From positions 62,001 to 126,000 of the forward strand of contig JBLWXT010000001.1 of the NCBI GenBank assembly GCA_048267305.1: DNA of 64,000 nucleotides, given 5' to 3'. Both the position numbers and the translations under genes were made by a program. Shown here piece after piece: positions 19,076 to 26,232 of this stretch. Within the stretch, counting starts at the first letter, position 1. The number at the start of each line of letters is the position of its first letter. The notes under the pieces were generated by a model. It had not been told where the DNA came from. It ran no database searches and was given only the letters and a program-made list of their open reading frames with translations. The stretch is from Owenweeksia sp048267305 (GTDB taxonomy: Bacteria > Bacteroidota > Bacteroidia > Flavobacteriales > Schleiferiaceae).

Positions 19076-19717
19076 TTAAGTTGTAATACGCTTTTTAAGA
19101 AACTTAATTTGCCCATTGTGATTGGATTCATGCTCACATACATGAAACCATTTGCAATGATTGTTGGTAGGTTGGTTTCCAAAAAAGGATTCTGACTTCA
19201 TAAGCCATTTATCATCGCGTTTGGCAAATTCTTTTTTAGTTACTTCTCTGACTTCCTCCAGTTTGGAGAGGTAGTAATCAATGTCGTGCCCCTTTATCTG
19301 TTTACGGCCTTCCTCCCCCAGATTCATGGGGAGGTCCCAAATGTCTTTCTCAGCCTGGCTCCAACTGCCCCATTCCTTATCTTCAAAGGTGTTGAGCTGG
19401 TAGTAGCGCTCCGTAGCCGCCAAATGCAGCAACATGGCACCAATGGAATTTGATTTATCATCCAGTTGAAAGTCCAGCTCTTCCATAGTAAGGTCCTTCA
19501 CATTATCAATTACCCAGGTTCGCATCATCGTCATGGTAGAGAGGAGCGTGCCCACAGCCGGAGAATAACCCTTTCGCGGGCCAATCATGTAAAGGCTTTC
19601 ATCGGCCTTGGACGTGGCTCCTGCCAGATTTAAGAGGGGAGCAGCCGCTAGTCCTGCAGTAAGCAGGGTGGAGGATTTAATGAAGCTTCTGCGGCTGTTG
19701 ATTTGTTGGTTTTTCAT
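19076..19717 (-). CDS. DinB-family protein with Tat signal
   Basis: 213 residues. The N-terminus has a twin-arginine signal (RRSFIK at 9-14, then a hydrophobic stretch ending LNLAGA), so the folded protein is exported. The rest is a DinB-like four-helix bundle (TLLSTMTMMRTWVIDNV, LDDKSNSIGAMLLHLAATERYY, HVCEHESNHNGQIKFLKKR). Possible metal-binding histidines sit in LLHLAATE and HVCEHESNHNGQ. DinB_2 proteins are usually cytoplasmic thiol- or metal-dependent enzymes; an exported Tat form is a Bacteroidota variant. The GNAT gene lies 12 bp upstream on the same strand. Substrate unknown. Confidence 0.85.
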   Translation of the reverse strand: MKNQQINSRRSFIKSSTLLTAGLAAAPLLNLAGATSKADESLYMIGPRKGYSPAVGTLLSTMTMMRTWVIDNVKDLTMEELDFQLDDKSNSIGAMLLHLAATERYYQLNTFEDKEWGSWSQAEKDIWDLPMNLGEEGRKQIKGHDIDYYLSKLEEVREVTKKEFAKRDDKWLMKSESFFGNQPTNNHCKWFHVCEHESNHNGQIKFLKKRITT

Positions 19718-19729
19718 GTTAAGTGGGCT

Positions 19730-20266
19730 TTATTTTGGTTTTACAAGAGAGTAGATGGCATCATCTACCCATTCACCATTTAAATATAGCGTTTTTTCAA
19801 AGTGAGCTTCTTTTATGAAATTAAGGCGCTCCACCATTTTTATGGAGGCCGTGTTTCTGGGGTCAACCGAAGCGGTTACTTTTTTCTTTTGTAGAACAGT
19901 AAAAACATAGTTTGCGATTTCCCGGAGGGCCTCATGAGCGAAGCCCTGTCTTTGCTCACTGGCTTTTAGGGTGCAGCCAAATTCAATTTCTGCAGGCTTG
20001 CCAGCTTTAAAGTGAAGTCCAATATCACCAATAATGGTGTTGCTCTCTTTTTTAATAATCACAAACTGAAACCAGGTTCCGGGAAGGTTTATTTTTGTGG
20101 CTACCTTGTTTTGAATAAAGTTTTCCACCTCGGCAAGTTGTTTTGGGATAAAGCCCTGAAAGCGGTTTGTGGCAGCATCAGACCGATATTCAAAAACCAA
20201 AGGGGCATCGCTGATATGGATGGGCCTTAGAATAAGTCGTGCGGAAAAGAGAGTGGGGTTGGGCAT
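19730..20266 (-). CDS. GNAT N-acetyltransferase, RimJ/RimL-like
   Basis: 178 residues with the RimJ/RimL layout: an N-terminal strand SARLILRPIHISDAPLVFEY, the central strand IIGDIGLHF, the acetyl-CoA pyrophosphate loop around EQRQGFAHEAL (Q/RxxGxA form), and the distal ASVDPRNTASIKMVERLNF segment, which is the typical Acetyltransf_3 ending. It transfers an acetyl group from acetyl-CoA to an unknown amine. It is cytoplasmic and probably cotranscribed with the downstream DinB gene. Confidence 0.88.
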   Translation of the reverse strand: MPNPTLFSARLILRPIHISDAPLVFEYRSDAATNRFQGFIPKQLAEVENFIQNKVATKINLPGTWFQFVIIKKESNTIIGDIGLHFKAGKPAEIEFGCTLKASEQRQGFAHEALREIANYVFTVLQKKKVTASVDPRNTASIKMVERLNFIKEAHFEKTLYLNGEWVDDAIYSLVKPK

Positions 20267-20438
20267 TTATATAAGTATACTAACTCCTTTATAGACTCTT
20301 TGATTTCTTTAACCTTACGGTCAAACTCTCCAATTGTGGATAGCCAAAGTGTCTAATTTTACTTTTCAAAAGAAAAAGTAGCAAGGGAGTGGTGTTCAAA
20401 TATGATCCTATAAACGGATGTATGTTCATGTTATAAAA

Positions 20439-20936
20439 TTACTCAGATTTTATAAACAAGGCCTTAATCCTGCTTAGGCTGTCAAGTTCGGCAATGGTGA
20501 AAAAATGGTTTGCTTGCCATTTTTGAGTTTGTAAAGCCTGCTTGCTCTTTACGGCATCCCGGGGTGGATAGACCCGAAAAGCTCTTTTGCCTTCTTTGGT
20601 TAACGTGGAGATAATTCCCCGCTTGATTAACTCTGATTTTGGAAATGCAAAAAACCCGAACCGACTCTCGGTTTCTGCTATTACAAGAAATAAATCGAAC
20701 GGATCAGTTTCTTCAAAAGGCTCAATAGGGCCTTTGCCATTGCGTTTCCAAAAGGTTACAAACTGCCCTGCTTTTGTTGGGGTGGTTTTAGCTGTTCTGC
20801 AAATTATCCGTTTCCCGTTTAATTCAAACCTGCATGCCTCGTATTCCCGGCTTTCGGGCTCTTCCCTGTAATTGAAAACTTCATAGTGGAGTTCACTTAT
20901 CAAGACATTTGTTATAGTAGAAAGGGAGTTTTTCAT
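20439..20936 (-). CDS. MepB-like protein
   Basis: The start is set at the ATG at 20936 (MKNSLSTITNVL), which has AGGA nearby; the longer frame to 21020 runs into the preceding gene. The 165-residue product matches the MepB family (first seen beside the staphylococcal MepA efflux pump): YREEPESREYEACRFELNGK, RTAKTTPTKAGQFVTFW, PFDLFLVIAE, GFFAFPKSELIKRGI and the C-terminal KAFRVYPPRDAVKSKQALQTQKWQ. The function of the family is unknown. It lies 28 bp behind the serine hydrolase on the same strand; no efflux pump is nearby. Confidence 0.82.
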   Translation of the reverse strand: MKNSLSTITNVLISELHYEVFNYREEPESREYEACRFELNGKRIICRTAKTTPTKAGQFVTFWKRNGKGPIEPFEETDPFDLFLVIAETESRFGFFAFPKSELIKRGIISTLTKEGKRAFRVYPPRDAVKSKQALQTQKWQANHFFTIAELDSLSRIKALFIKSE

Positions 20937-20964
20937 TTTCAGATCCTTGGTGAATTGCTCAGTT

Positions 20965-22479
20965 TTATTTTTTAAGCAAAACAACGGCAACTTCATCTGC
21001 CAACTGAGCAAAGTGATCATAATCGTTATTGGTTAAAATAATGATGCTTCTATCACTTTCTGTAAATCTTATTATCATGGTTGAGTAGCCGGGCCAACCT
21101 CCGGTGTGATATTCGAGGTTTTCTATGTATTTCCCTTGTTTTAAAAATATTCCATATCCATAATCAGAGCTGTTGCCATCGTTTAGTATATGTGGGGTGG
21201 TGGCTTTTTGCATCAGTGTAGAGGATAGCAACTTGTGGTTTTTCAATGCTTCATTCCAAAGGTGTAAATCCATAATGGTTGAACTTACGCCATCATCTCC
21301 GGTAATACCATCCATATAGGAAACATAGTTGTAATTGGCAGAACTATCAGGAAGTATGTACATCTGCTTATCACGAGAATAAACATGGCCTATAGCGTAA
21401 TTCTCAATGGAATCGCCTTTGAGCCTCCTGTTGTATACCAGGCTGTGCTTCATGCCCAGAGGGTTAAAAATATTAGCGGCTAAATATTCATCATAAGTAA
21501 GCCCCGAAACCTTTTGGATAATGAGTGATAACATCACATAACCGGTATTGCTGTAACTAAAATACTGGTTGGGGGCAAAAGCTGGCTTTGGGCTGTGCTC
21601 GGCTAAGAGGAGAAGAACATCTCGGTTAGTTGCAAATTTTGATTTATCCCAATACTTTTTCAAAAGGGTAAAATAATCAGGTAAACCTGAGGTATGGCAC
21701 AGCAACTGCTCAACAGTAATATTTGGATATGGAAATTCAGGAAGATATTTGCTGACAGGATGATTAAACTCCAGTAGTCCTTTTTCCTGAAGCATCATTA
21801 TAGCCACAGCGGTAAACTGTTTTGAGCAGGAGGCCAGTAAAAACATTGAACTATCGTTTAGCGTCTCATTTGATGTAAAGTCGCTTTGGCCGTAGCAGTT
21901 TTTATAAAGTACCGATCCTCCCTCTGAAACCATAAGACATCCGTTAAAATTATATGGAGGTTTAAAGGAGGCACGTCTTTTTACTAGCGAGTCTATAGCC
22001 TTTTCCTTTGTTAGGTTATTTGCAGGTAGATAGTTGCCTTTTTTGGAGTAAACAAATGTGGGATATCCCAATCCTAAACCTTCAATCTTTCCCTTGTCGG
22101 TAAAGTTGAACCTTAAAAATGTTCGTTTGTATTTAATGGAGTCATGGCGTAATTCTACAGTTCCGGTATACGGGGATGTCATCACGAGGGTATCAATAAT
22201 GGCTTTTCCGTATTTGTTGAGCAGCGGTTCAAATTCCCTTTGTAAGTGCTTTTTAGGAATAATTACTTTACCAATAAATCCCCAGGGCTTTTTCATAAGC
22301 TTATAGTCTCGCTCATTTATGCCAAGCACAGTAAGCTCCACAGATTTCATGGCCGCATCAAATTGGCTGAGGGATTGTGCGAAATTTTGCGCTAATGGTA
22401 GTAGAAGGGCTAAAAACAGAAGTAATTGTAGGCGTCTCACTTTAGTGTTGTGTTTCGTTTGAGGAAACAATGATATCAC
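20965..22479 (-). CDS. Secreted serine hydrolase, class C beta-lactamase fold
   Basis: 504 residues. A signal peptide (LLLFLALLLPLAQNFAQ) is followed by an N-terminal region (about 40-170) and the beta-lactamase/transpeptidase-like domain. It has the SxxK nucleophile in LLASCSKQFTAVAIMMLQEKG, the YxN motif in YFSYSNTGYVML, and HTGG in EYHTGGWPGYSTMI (the KTG equivalent). This combination is typical of D-aminopeptidase, esterase and AmpH-like proteins rather than true beta-lactamases. The ATG start overlaps the AraC gene by 38 bp; a GTG at 22440, just past the AraC stop, is an equally possible start. The AraC gene precedes it and may control it. Confidence 0.87.
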   Translation of the reverse strand: MISLFPQTKHNTKVRRLQLLLFLALLLPLAQNFAQSLSQFDAAMKSVELTVLGINERDYKLMKKPWGFIGKVIIPKKHLQREFEPLLNKYGKAIIDTLVMTSPYTGTVELRHDSIKYKRTFLRFNFTDKGKIEGLGLGYPTFVYSKKGNYLPANNLTKEKAIDSLVKRRASFKPPYNFNGCLMVSEGGSVLYKNCYGQSDFTSNETLNDSSMFLLASCSKQFTAVAIMMLQEKGLLEFNHPVSKYLPEFPYPNITVEQLLCHTSGLPDYFTLLKKYWDKSKFATNRDVLLLLAEHSPKPAFAPNQYFSYSNTGYVMLSLIIQKVSGLTYDEYLAANIFNPLGMKHSLVYNRRLKGDSIENYAIGHVYSRDKQMYILPDSSANYNYVSYMDGITGDDGVSSTIMDLHLWNEALKNHKLLSSTLMQKATTPHILNDGNSSDYGYGIFLKQGKYIENLEYHTGGWPGYSTMIIRFTESDRSIIILTNNDYDHFAQLADEVAVVLLKK

Positions 22480-23293
22480 CTTCCCACCTTCCGTAATTGT
22501 AAAAATCGAAAGTGAGGGCCTTATTGTTAAAATAGGCCTTGGGTGTTATGCCCATGGTGGATTTAAAATCTTTAATAAAATGAGCCTGATCGAAGAAACC
22601 AGACGCCAAACCAAGTTCAGTTAATGTACCTGGCTGTGGCCTATGAGATTTGAGAGTTTTGTTGATTCTGATAATGCGTGCAACTTCTTTTGGAGAACGG
22701 CCTATGCCTTTTTGAAAAAGCTGCCTGAGACCCGTTGTTGAAACGTTTAAATAATTGCTCAGGGCTGTTACATTATAAACCTCCTTATTGTAAATGAGGT
22801 CCATTGCAACCCGCAGCCTTTTGTTTAACCTGCAAGGGTTAAAATGGAGCGTCACAAATTCTTCCAGCGCCTTAACTATGCTTTCGTCTGTTTTACTCTG
22901 CTTTAGCAAATCAGAGAGGCGATTTATTTCGTGCTTTCCAAAAACATCCTGAGCCTCCAGGTTTGGTGCGTTTACAATATTGCACATCTTTTCTGCGGTA
23001 AGCAGATGAAAAAAGTACGGTTTAAACCCAATGGCAAATTCTCTGAAACCGGCACTCATCCTTATAGCATCAGGCTTATTTATCAAGCCGTAAACGGATT
23101 CGGAAGCAATGGTATTCCATATTCCATTTTGTTTTATAAAGGCATTGCCATCGGTAATTATAGACAAACCTAAAATACCATTTGGGGCGGTGGTATAGGT
23201 GTAGTTTTCTTTATCGCACTTTAGCTCATAGATGTCATACACCAGTTCCGTTAATATGGAGGAATGTAAAAACGGAATAAGTCTGTAGTGCAT
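22442..23293 (-). CDS. AraC-family transcriptional regulator
   Basis: 283 residues. The N-terminal ligand-sensing half (HYRLIPFLHSSILTELVYDIY..., about 1-150) resembles DUF6597-type Bacteroidota regulators. The C-terminal half has the two AraC helix-turn-helix units: YNVTALSNYLNVSTTGLRQLFQKGIGRSPKEVARIIR and LTELGLASGFFDQAHFIKDFKSTMGITPKAYF (about 180-265). It sits directly upstream of the secreted serine hydrolase with overlap or contact, so local control of that gene is likely. The effector is unknown. Confidence 0.9.
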   Translation of the reverse strand: MHYRLIPFLHSSILTELVYDIYELKCDKENYTYTTAPNGILGLSIITDGNAFIKQNGIWNTIASESVYGLINKPDAIRMSAGFREFAIGFKPYFFHLLTAEKMCNIVNAPNLEAQDVFGKHEINRLSDLLKQSKTDESIVKALEEFVTLHFNPCRLNKRLRVAMDLIYNKEVYNVTALSNYLNVSTTGLRQLFQKGIGRSPKEVARIIRINKTLKSHRPQPGTLTELGLASGFFDQAHFIKDFKSTMGITPKAYFNNKALTFDFYNYGRWEGDIIVSSNETQH

Positions 23294-23361
23294 CTGAAAT
23301 GGAATAAAAAAAATTCACACCACTAATATAGCACTCAGTAAGTATACTAGAATTTTGGGGC

Positions 23362-23703
23362 TTAAGCCTTTCTTACAAACTCCGACTTTAAGGCCATAGA
23401 GCCAAAGCCATCAATTTTGCAATCAATATTGTGATCACCATCCGTAAGGCGGATGTTTTTCACTTTAGTACCGGCTTTTATGGGTTGTGGAGAACCTTTT
23501 ACAGGGAGGTTTTTCAAAACCACCACGGTATCACCATCTTCAAGTTGATTGCCGTTTGCATCATTTACTATTAGCGCATTAGGATCAACCACTACTTCGT
23601 TAGGATCCCATTCGTGGCCACACTCAGGACACATCAGTAGAGGCCCTCCGGTTGAATATGCAAATTCAGATTGACATTTTGGGCAGGGAGGAAATTCGGA
23701 CAT
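23362..23703 (-). CDS. PhnA/YjdM-like zinc-ribbon protein
   Basis: 113 residues. An N-terminal zinc ribbon with two Cys pairs (CPKCQSEFAY and CPECGHEWDP) is followed by the PhnA domain (DANGNQLEDGDTVVVLKNL, IKAGTKVKNIRLTDGDHNIDCKIDGFG). The family, once annotated as alkylphosphonate utilisation PhnA and in E. coli called YjdM, has no confirmed function; E. coli PhnA is not the phosphonoacetate hydrolase. It is cytoplasmic and its neighbours give no phosphonate context. Confidence 0.9.
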   Translation of the reverse strand: MSEFPPCPKCQSEFAYSTGGPLLMCPECGHEWDPNEVVVDPNALIVNDANGNQLEDGDTVVVLKNLPVKGSPQPIKAGTKVKNIRLTDGDHNIDCKIDGFGSMALKSEFVRKA

Positions 23704-23806
23704 GTAAATTGTTTAGGTTGTGAAATGGGGCGCAAGTTCGGAAAATGACATACGATGAACAACAGTTCTTTTCCTTTTCATCTGTTTTAAGAAGGCTCTA
23801 CCTCAT

Positions 23807-23920
23807 TCAGCCATTAGCTATGACCAATCCCGCATGAGCCAGTTCAAGGGTTTCAACGGCCACTTTATTTCCATCAGATTTTAAATCGGTGCTGGTGATT
23901 TTTGTAGGCCAGGCATTGTT
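23807..23920 (-). pseudogene. C-terminal remnant of a gp19/eCIS-type tail-tube protein
   Basis: A 37-codon frame bounded upstream by an in-frame stop encodes NNAWPTKITSTDLKSDGN, then KVAVETLELAHAGLVIANG and a stop. The pattern AWPxKxxxxxLxxxxNxVAxExLELAHxGL is the C-terminal signature of phage T4 gp19-like tail-tube proteins (also Afp1/Pvc1 of extracellular contractile injection systems). The N-terminal three quarters are missing, so this is a fossil. The rest of the 23,704-24,272 gap holds only the fragment at 24,037 and otherwise nothing I can identify. Confidence 0.6.
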
Positions 23921-24036
23921 TAAAGTTTAGTTAACTGACTCCAAAAGTAAATTTTGTTTAAGAGGCGTTGATAGCTATAATGAAGCTATACGAAGGTATA
24001 TGATATAGCTCTAAGTTGAGGTAATAATGATGTCTC

Positions 24037-24153
24037 TCATTTTTTACCCAATTCATTTAAATAGTTTCGGACCGTGTTTTCGGCATATAGCCCGGCATCT
24101 ACAAAGTGTTTCACCATAGTGAAGAGTTGGTTAAAAAATACTATTAACAACAT
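24037..24153 (-). pseudogene. Short orphan reading frame, possible gene-end remnant
   Basis: A 38-codon frame (M LLIVFFNQLFTMVKHFVDAGLY...) ends AENTVRNYLNELGKK. The helical tail looks like part of a winged-helix or Fic-type C-terminus, but nothing upstream continues it. It is probably the end of a decayed gene, next to the tail-tube fossil. Confidence 0.25.
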
Positions 24154-24272
24154 CAATTATTAAAAAAGAAACAGAAAAATTAATATTTGTGGTGCGAAAT
24201 GACCTTAGATAAAGGCGAGTATTTTCAGCAGACCTTAGCAAGTAGCACGATGTTAACATTCACAATTGTTAC

Positions 24273-24806
24273 CTACAAAATCAATCCTGAGGTTCTGACC
24301 GTTGAATAGTAGTTTCCAGCTAGGTCAGAGATGAATCCAACTAGCAAATAGTAGACTTCATCATTAAGGTCTTGAAATGTAAACGTCCCACTTGAAACAT
24401 GAAGATCAACACTTCTCTTAGTGCTAAAAATCCCGTTCTTTATTATTTTCCTCTCAAATTTAAGGTTGATCAGAATTGGACTTAATATTTCATTTTGTAA
24501 CAGATGTGATTCAATGGCCTCTGCGTATTTGTGAGAAGGACAGTTTATGATCGCGGAGAAGGTAATCTGGCTTTCAGGTTTCACCCCTCTGGATGTTAGA
24601 CTTGAGATAATAGGAAGATATTCTCGAAAATATTTGTCCAGATCTGATTTTTTGATAGTTTTCTTCAACGTGCCGTAATATTTCATAACAAGTATAATCC
24701 TTTTCTCATAGTGCGGCAATAACAGCATGTTGTAGATAGGCAGCTGGTATTCAAAAACACGATTTTCTTTAGTTATGAAAATTAGGCTTTTAGCTAACTC
24801 ATACAA
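24273..24806 (-). CDS. Hypothetical protein, uncertain start
   Basis: A 177-codon frame with no family I recognise; it is mixed alpha/beta, basic and without membrane segments. The TTG start at 24806 lies 4 bp after a terminator, which leaves no room for a promoter. Translation may therefore begin at an internal ATG (24728 or 24686), or the frame may be a 5'-truncated relic. It lies beside two decayed fragments, so a degenerating locus is plausible. Confidence 0.45.
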   Translation of the reverse strand: MYELAKSLIFITKENRVFEYQLPIYNMLLLPHYEKRIILVMKYYGTLKKTIKKSDLDKYFREYLPIISSLTSRGVKPESQITFSAIINCPSHKYAEAIESHLLQNEILSPILINLKFERKIIKNGIFSTKRSVDLHVSSGTFTFQDLNDEVYYLLVGFISDLAGNYYSTVRTSGLIL

Positions 24807-24809
24807 AAT

Positions 24810-24840
24810 AAAAGCCTCCTCGGCTAAGCCGAGGAGGCTT
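24810..24840 (-). terminator. Strong rho-independent terminator
   Basis: AAGCCTCCTCGGC / GCCGAGGAGGCTT is a perfect 13-bp stem with a 3-nt loop, followed on the minus strand by TTTTATTTTG. It ends the 81-residue secreted-protein gene. Confidence 0.9.
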
Positions 24841-24867
24841 CAGTGTACTGTTATGTTAGAAGGAAAA

Positions 24868-25113
24868 TTACTTCTTAACTTCGGCTACAGCTTTAGTTTT
24901 GCGAGCTGCAGATTTTTTGGTTTTCGTTGCGGCAGTCTTCACTTCTCCATCCTTATTATCAGCCTTTGCTTCAGACTTTGACTCGGAGGAACAACTGCTG
25001 GCTTGTGCGGTACTACAGTCTTTTTTAGCCTTGGCCTGACAACATGATTGAGCCGATAGGCTACTTACAGATAGGCCTAAAACTACTATACCCGTGGCAA
25101 TAATCTTCTTCAT
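24868..25113 (-). CDS. Small exported Cys-rich, Lys/Ala-rich protein
   Basis: 81 residues. The signal peptide (MKKIIATGIVVLGLSVSSLSAQ) ends near residue 22. The mature part opens with a Cys cluster (SCCQAKAKKDC, then SSCSS), about five Cys in 25 residues. It finishes with a low-complexity Lys/Ala/Thr tail (KTKKSAARKTKAVAEVKK) reminiscent of histone H1 tails. Paired Cys could form disulfides or bind metal. The gene is followed by a perfect terminator, so it appears functional. No family is recognised. Confidence 0.75.
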   Translation of the reverse strand: MKKIIATGIVVLGLSVSSLSAQSCCQAKAKKDCSTAQASSCSSESKSEAKADNKDGEVKTAATKTKKSAARKTKAVAEVKK

Positions 25114-25320
25114 AGCTTTTTGTTTTACTGGTTAACTCAATTCTGGAAAACGAGGTGTCTCAGAAATGATTTGTACGAAACTAAGAAAATCTACAGTTGA
25201 TATCACATTCTCATTTTGTTTTTGAATTAATTAAGTTTCCTCGATCTTCTTTACGCAGAGGCAATTGGGAATACTGGTGTTAAGTATAATGTAATCACCT
25301 TCCCGGAACACTTACAATAG

Positions 25321-25449
25321 TTACAGACTTCGCTGTTGCTCTGTTTGAAACAGTTTAGTCAAAGCTTTCTCCCCACCAATCCTAATTATTTCAAACAATC
25401 TCTTAAAAAGAGCATAATCGTCAATATGTAGAAAGTTGTGCGTGGTTGG
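25321..25449 (-). pseudogene. C-terminal remnant related to the PLP decarboxylase
   Basis: A 42-codon frame ends in FLHIDDYALFKRLFEII and RIGGEKALTKLF. About 40 bp (25365-25405) nearly matches the 3' end of the intact decarboxylase gene (26260-26301; both carry CTTTCTCCCCACC and CAATCTCTT on the plus strand). It looks like the tail of a lost or duplicated copy. The remainder of the 446-bp gap shows no gene. Confidence 0.4.
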
Positions 25450-25559
25450 TTATGTTTTGGCTAAACTCCGGCCAGCTTCTTCGATGGTATTATGCCAACG
25501 GCAAAATTCACGCAGGAGCGGGTTTAAAGGAACTTAAGTGTGTTTTGTATTGGCACTAA

Positions 25560-26111
25560 TCATTTGTTCATCATCCTGCCAAAATTCAAAGTCAACATAG
25601 GAACTGTGAAGGTTTTTTCGGGATTAATATTTACAAGTACATCAAGACCAATGCTCATAAATTGAAATGGAACATACTTGATACTACCTTTTAAGGGTAA
25701 ACTCATTGTTCTAAACTCTTTTGAATTGTAATTATCAACAAGAAATCCTGAAGATTTTAAAGTCGTTCTCCGAACACCCCACACAACCCCCAAACCTCCC
25801 TGGTACTCAAATCTGAAAGATTTTTTGGCTACAAGTGAGCCGAAAAGGAGGTTAGCTTGCCGAAAATACTCCCGTGGTTCAGGATTGAGAATTTGAAGTT
25901 CTGCATTGTAGTTATAGCCTGCCGAATAGATGAACTTGGCTGTTGTAAAATTTAGGTCTATACCTTCTAGGTAGATACCATCAAATGCCCCGGGTCCAAC
26001 TTTCAATCCAACAGAATATCCTTGATTGGAAAATTGTCCTTTTGCCGTATTTCCAAATAGTAAAATAGTGACGAAAAAAAATAAACTAAGCAAATTTTTC
26101 ATGATATTCAC
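25560..26111 (-). CDS. Predicted outer-membrane beta-barrel protein
   Basis: 183 residues. A signal peptide ends near residue 26 (GNTAKGQ). The mature part is a run of amphipathic beta strands with alternating hydrophobics and glycines (GYSVGLKVGPGAF, KFIYSAGYNYNAELQI, RFEYQGGLGVVWGVRR, MSIGLDVLVNINPEKTF), ending FTVPMLTLNFGRMMNK. This fits an eight-stranded small OMP, probably a porin-like or OmpW-size barrel, but no specific family is recognised. It is monocistronic; the decarboxylase gene ends 120 bp upstream on the same strand. Confidence 0.65.
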   Translation of the reverse strand: MNIMKNLLSLFFFVTILLFGNTAKGQFSNQGYSVGLKVGPGAFDGIYLEGIDLNFTTAKFIYSAGYNYNAELQILNPEPREYFRQANLLFGSLVAKKSFRFEYQGGLGVVWGVRRTTLKSSGFLVDNYNSKEFRTMSLPLKGSIKYVPFQFMSIGLDVLVNINPEKTFTVPMLTLNFGRMMNK

Positions 26112-26232
26112 TTTTCATTAATTGCAACTCGTTTTTTCGGTATGTTAAGAATTATATTTGATATACGCTAAAATGATAAATTTTGCTTAACTAAACAATA
26201 GGAGAATTAGTGCAATATTTCGTTCAATTTTC

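Noticed and set aside
23704..24272. tRNA or attachment site in the fragment-rich gap
   Set aside because: No cloverleaf or T-loop motif was found; only two gene scraps are recognisable.
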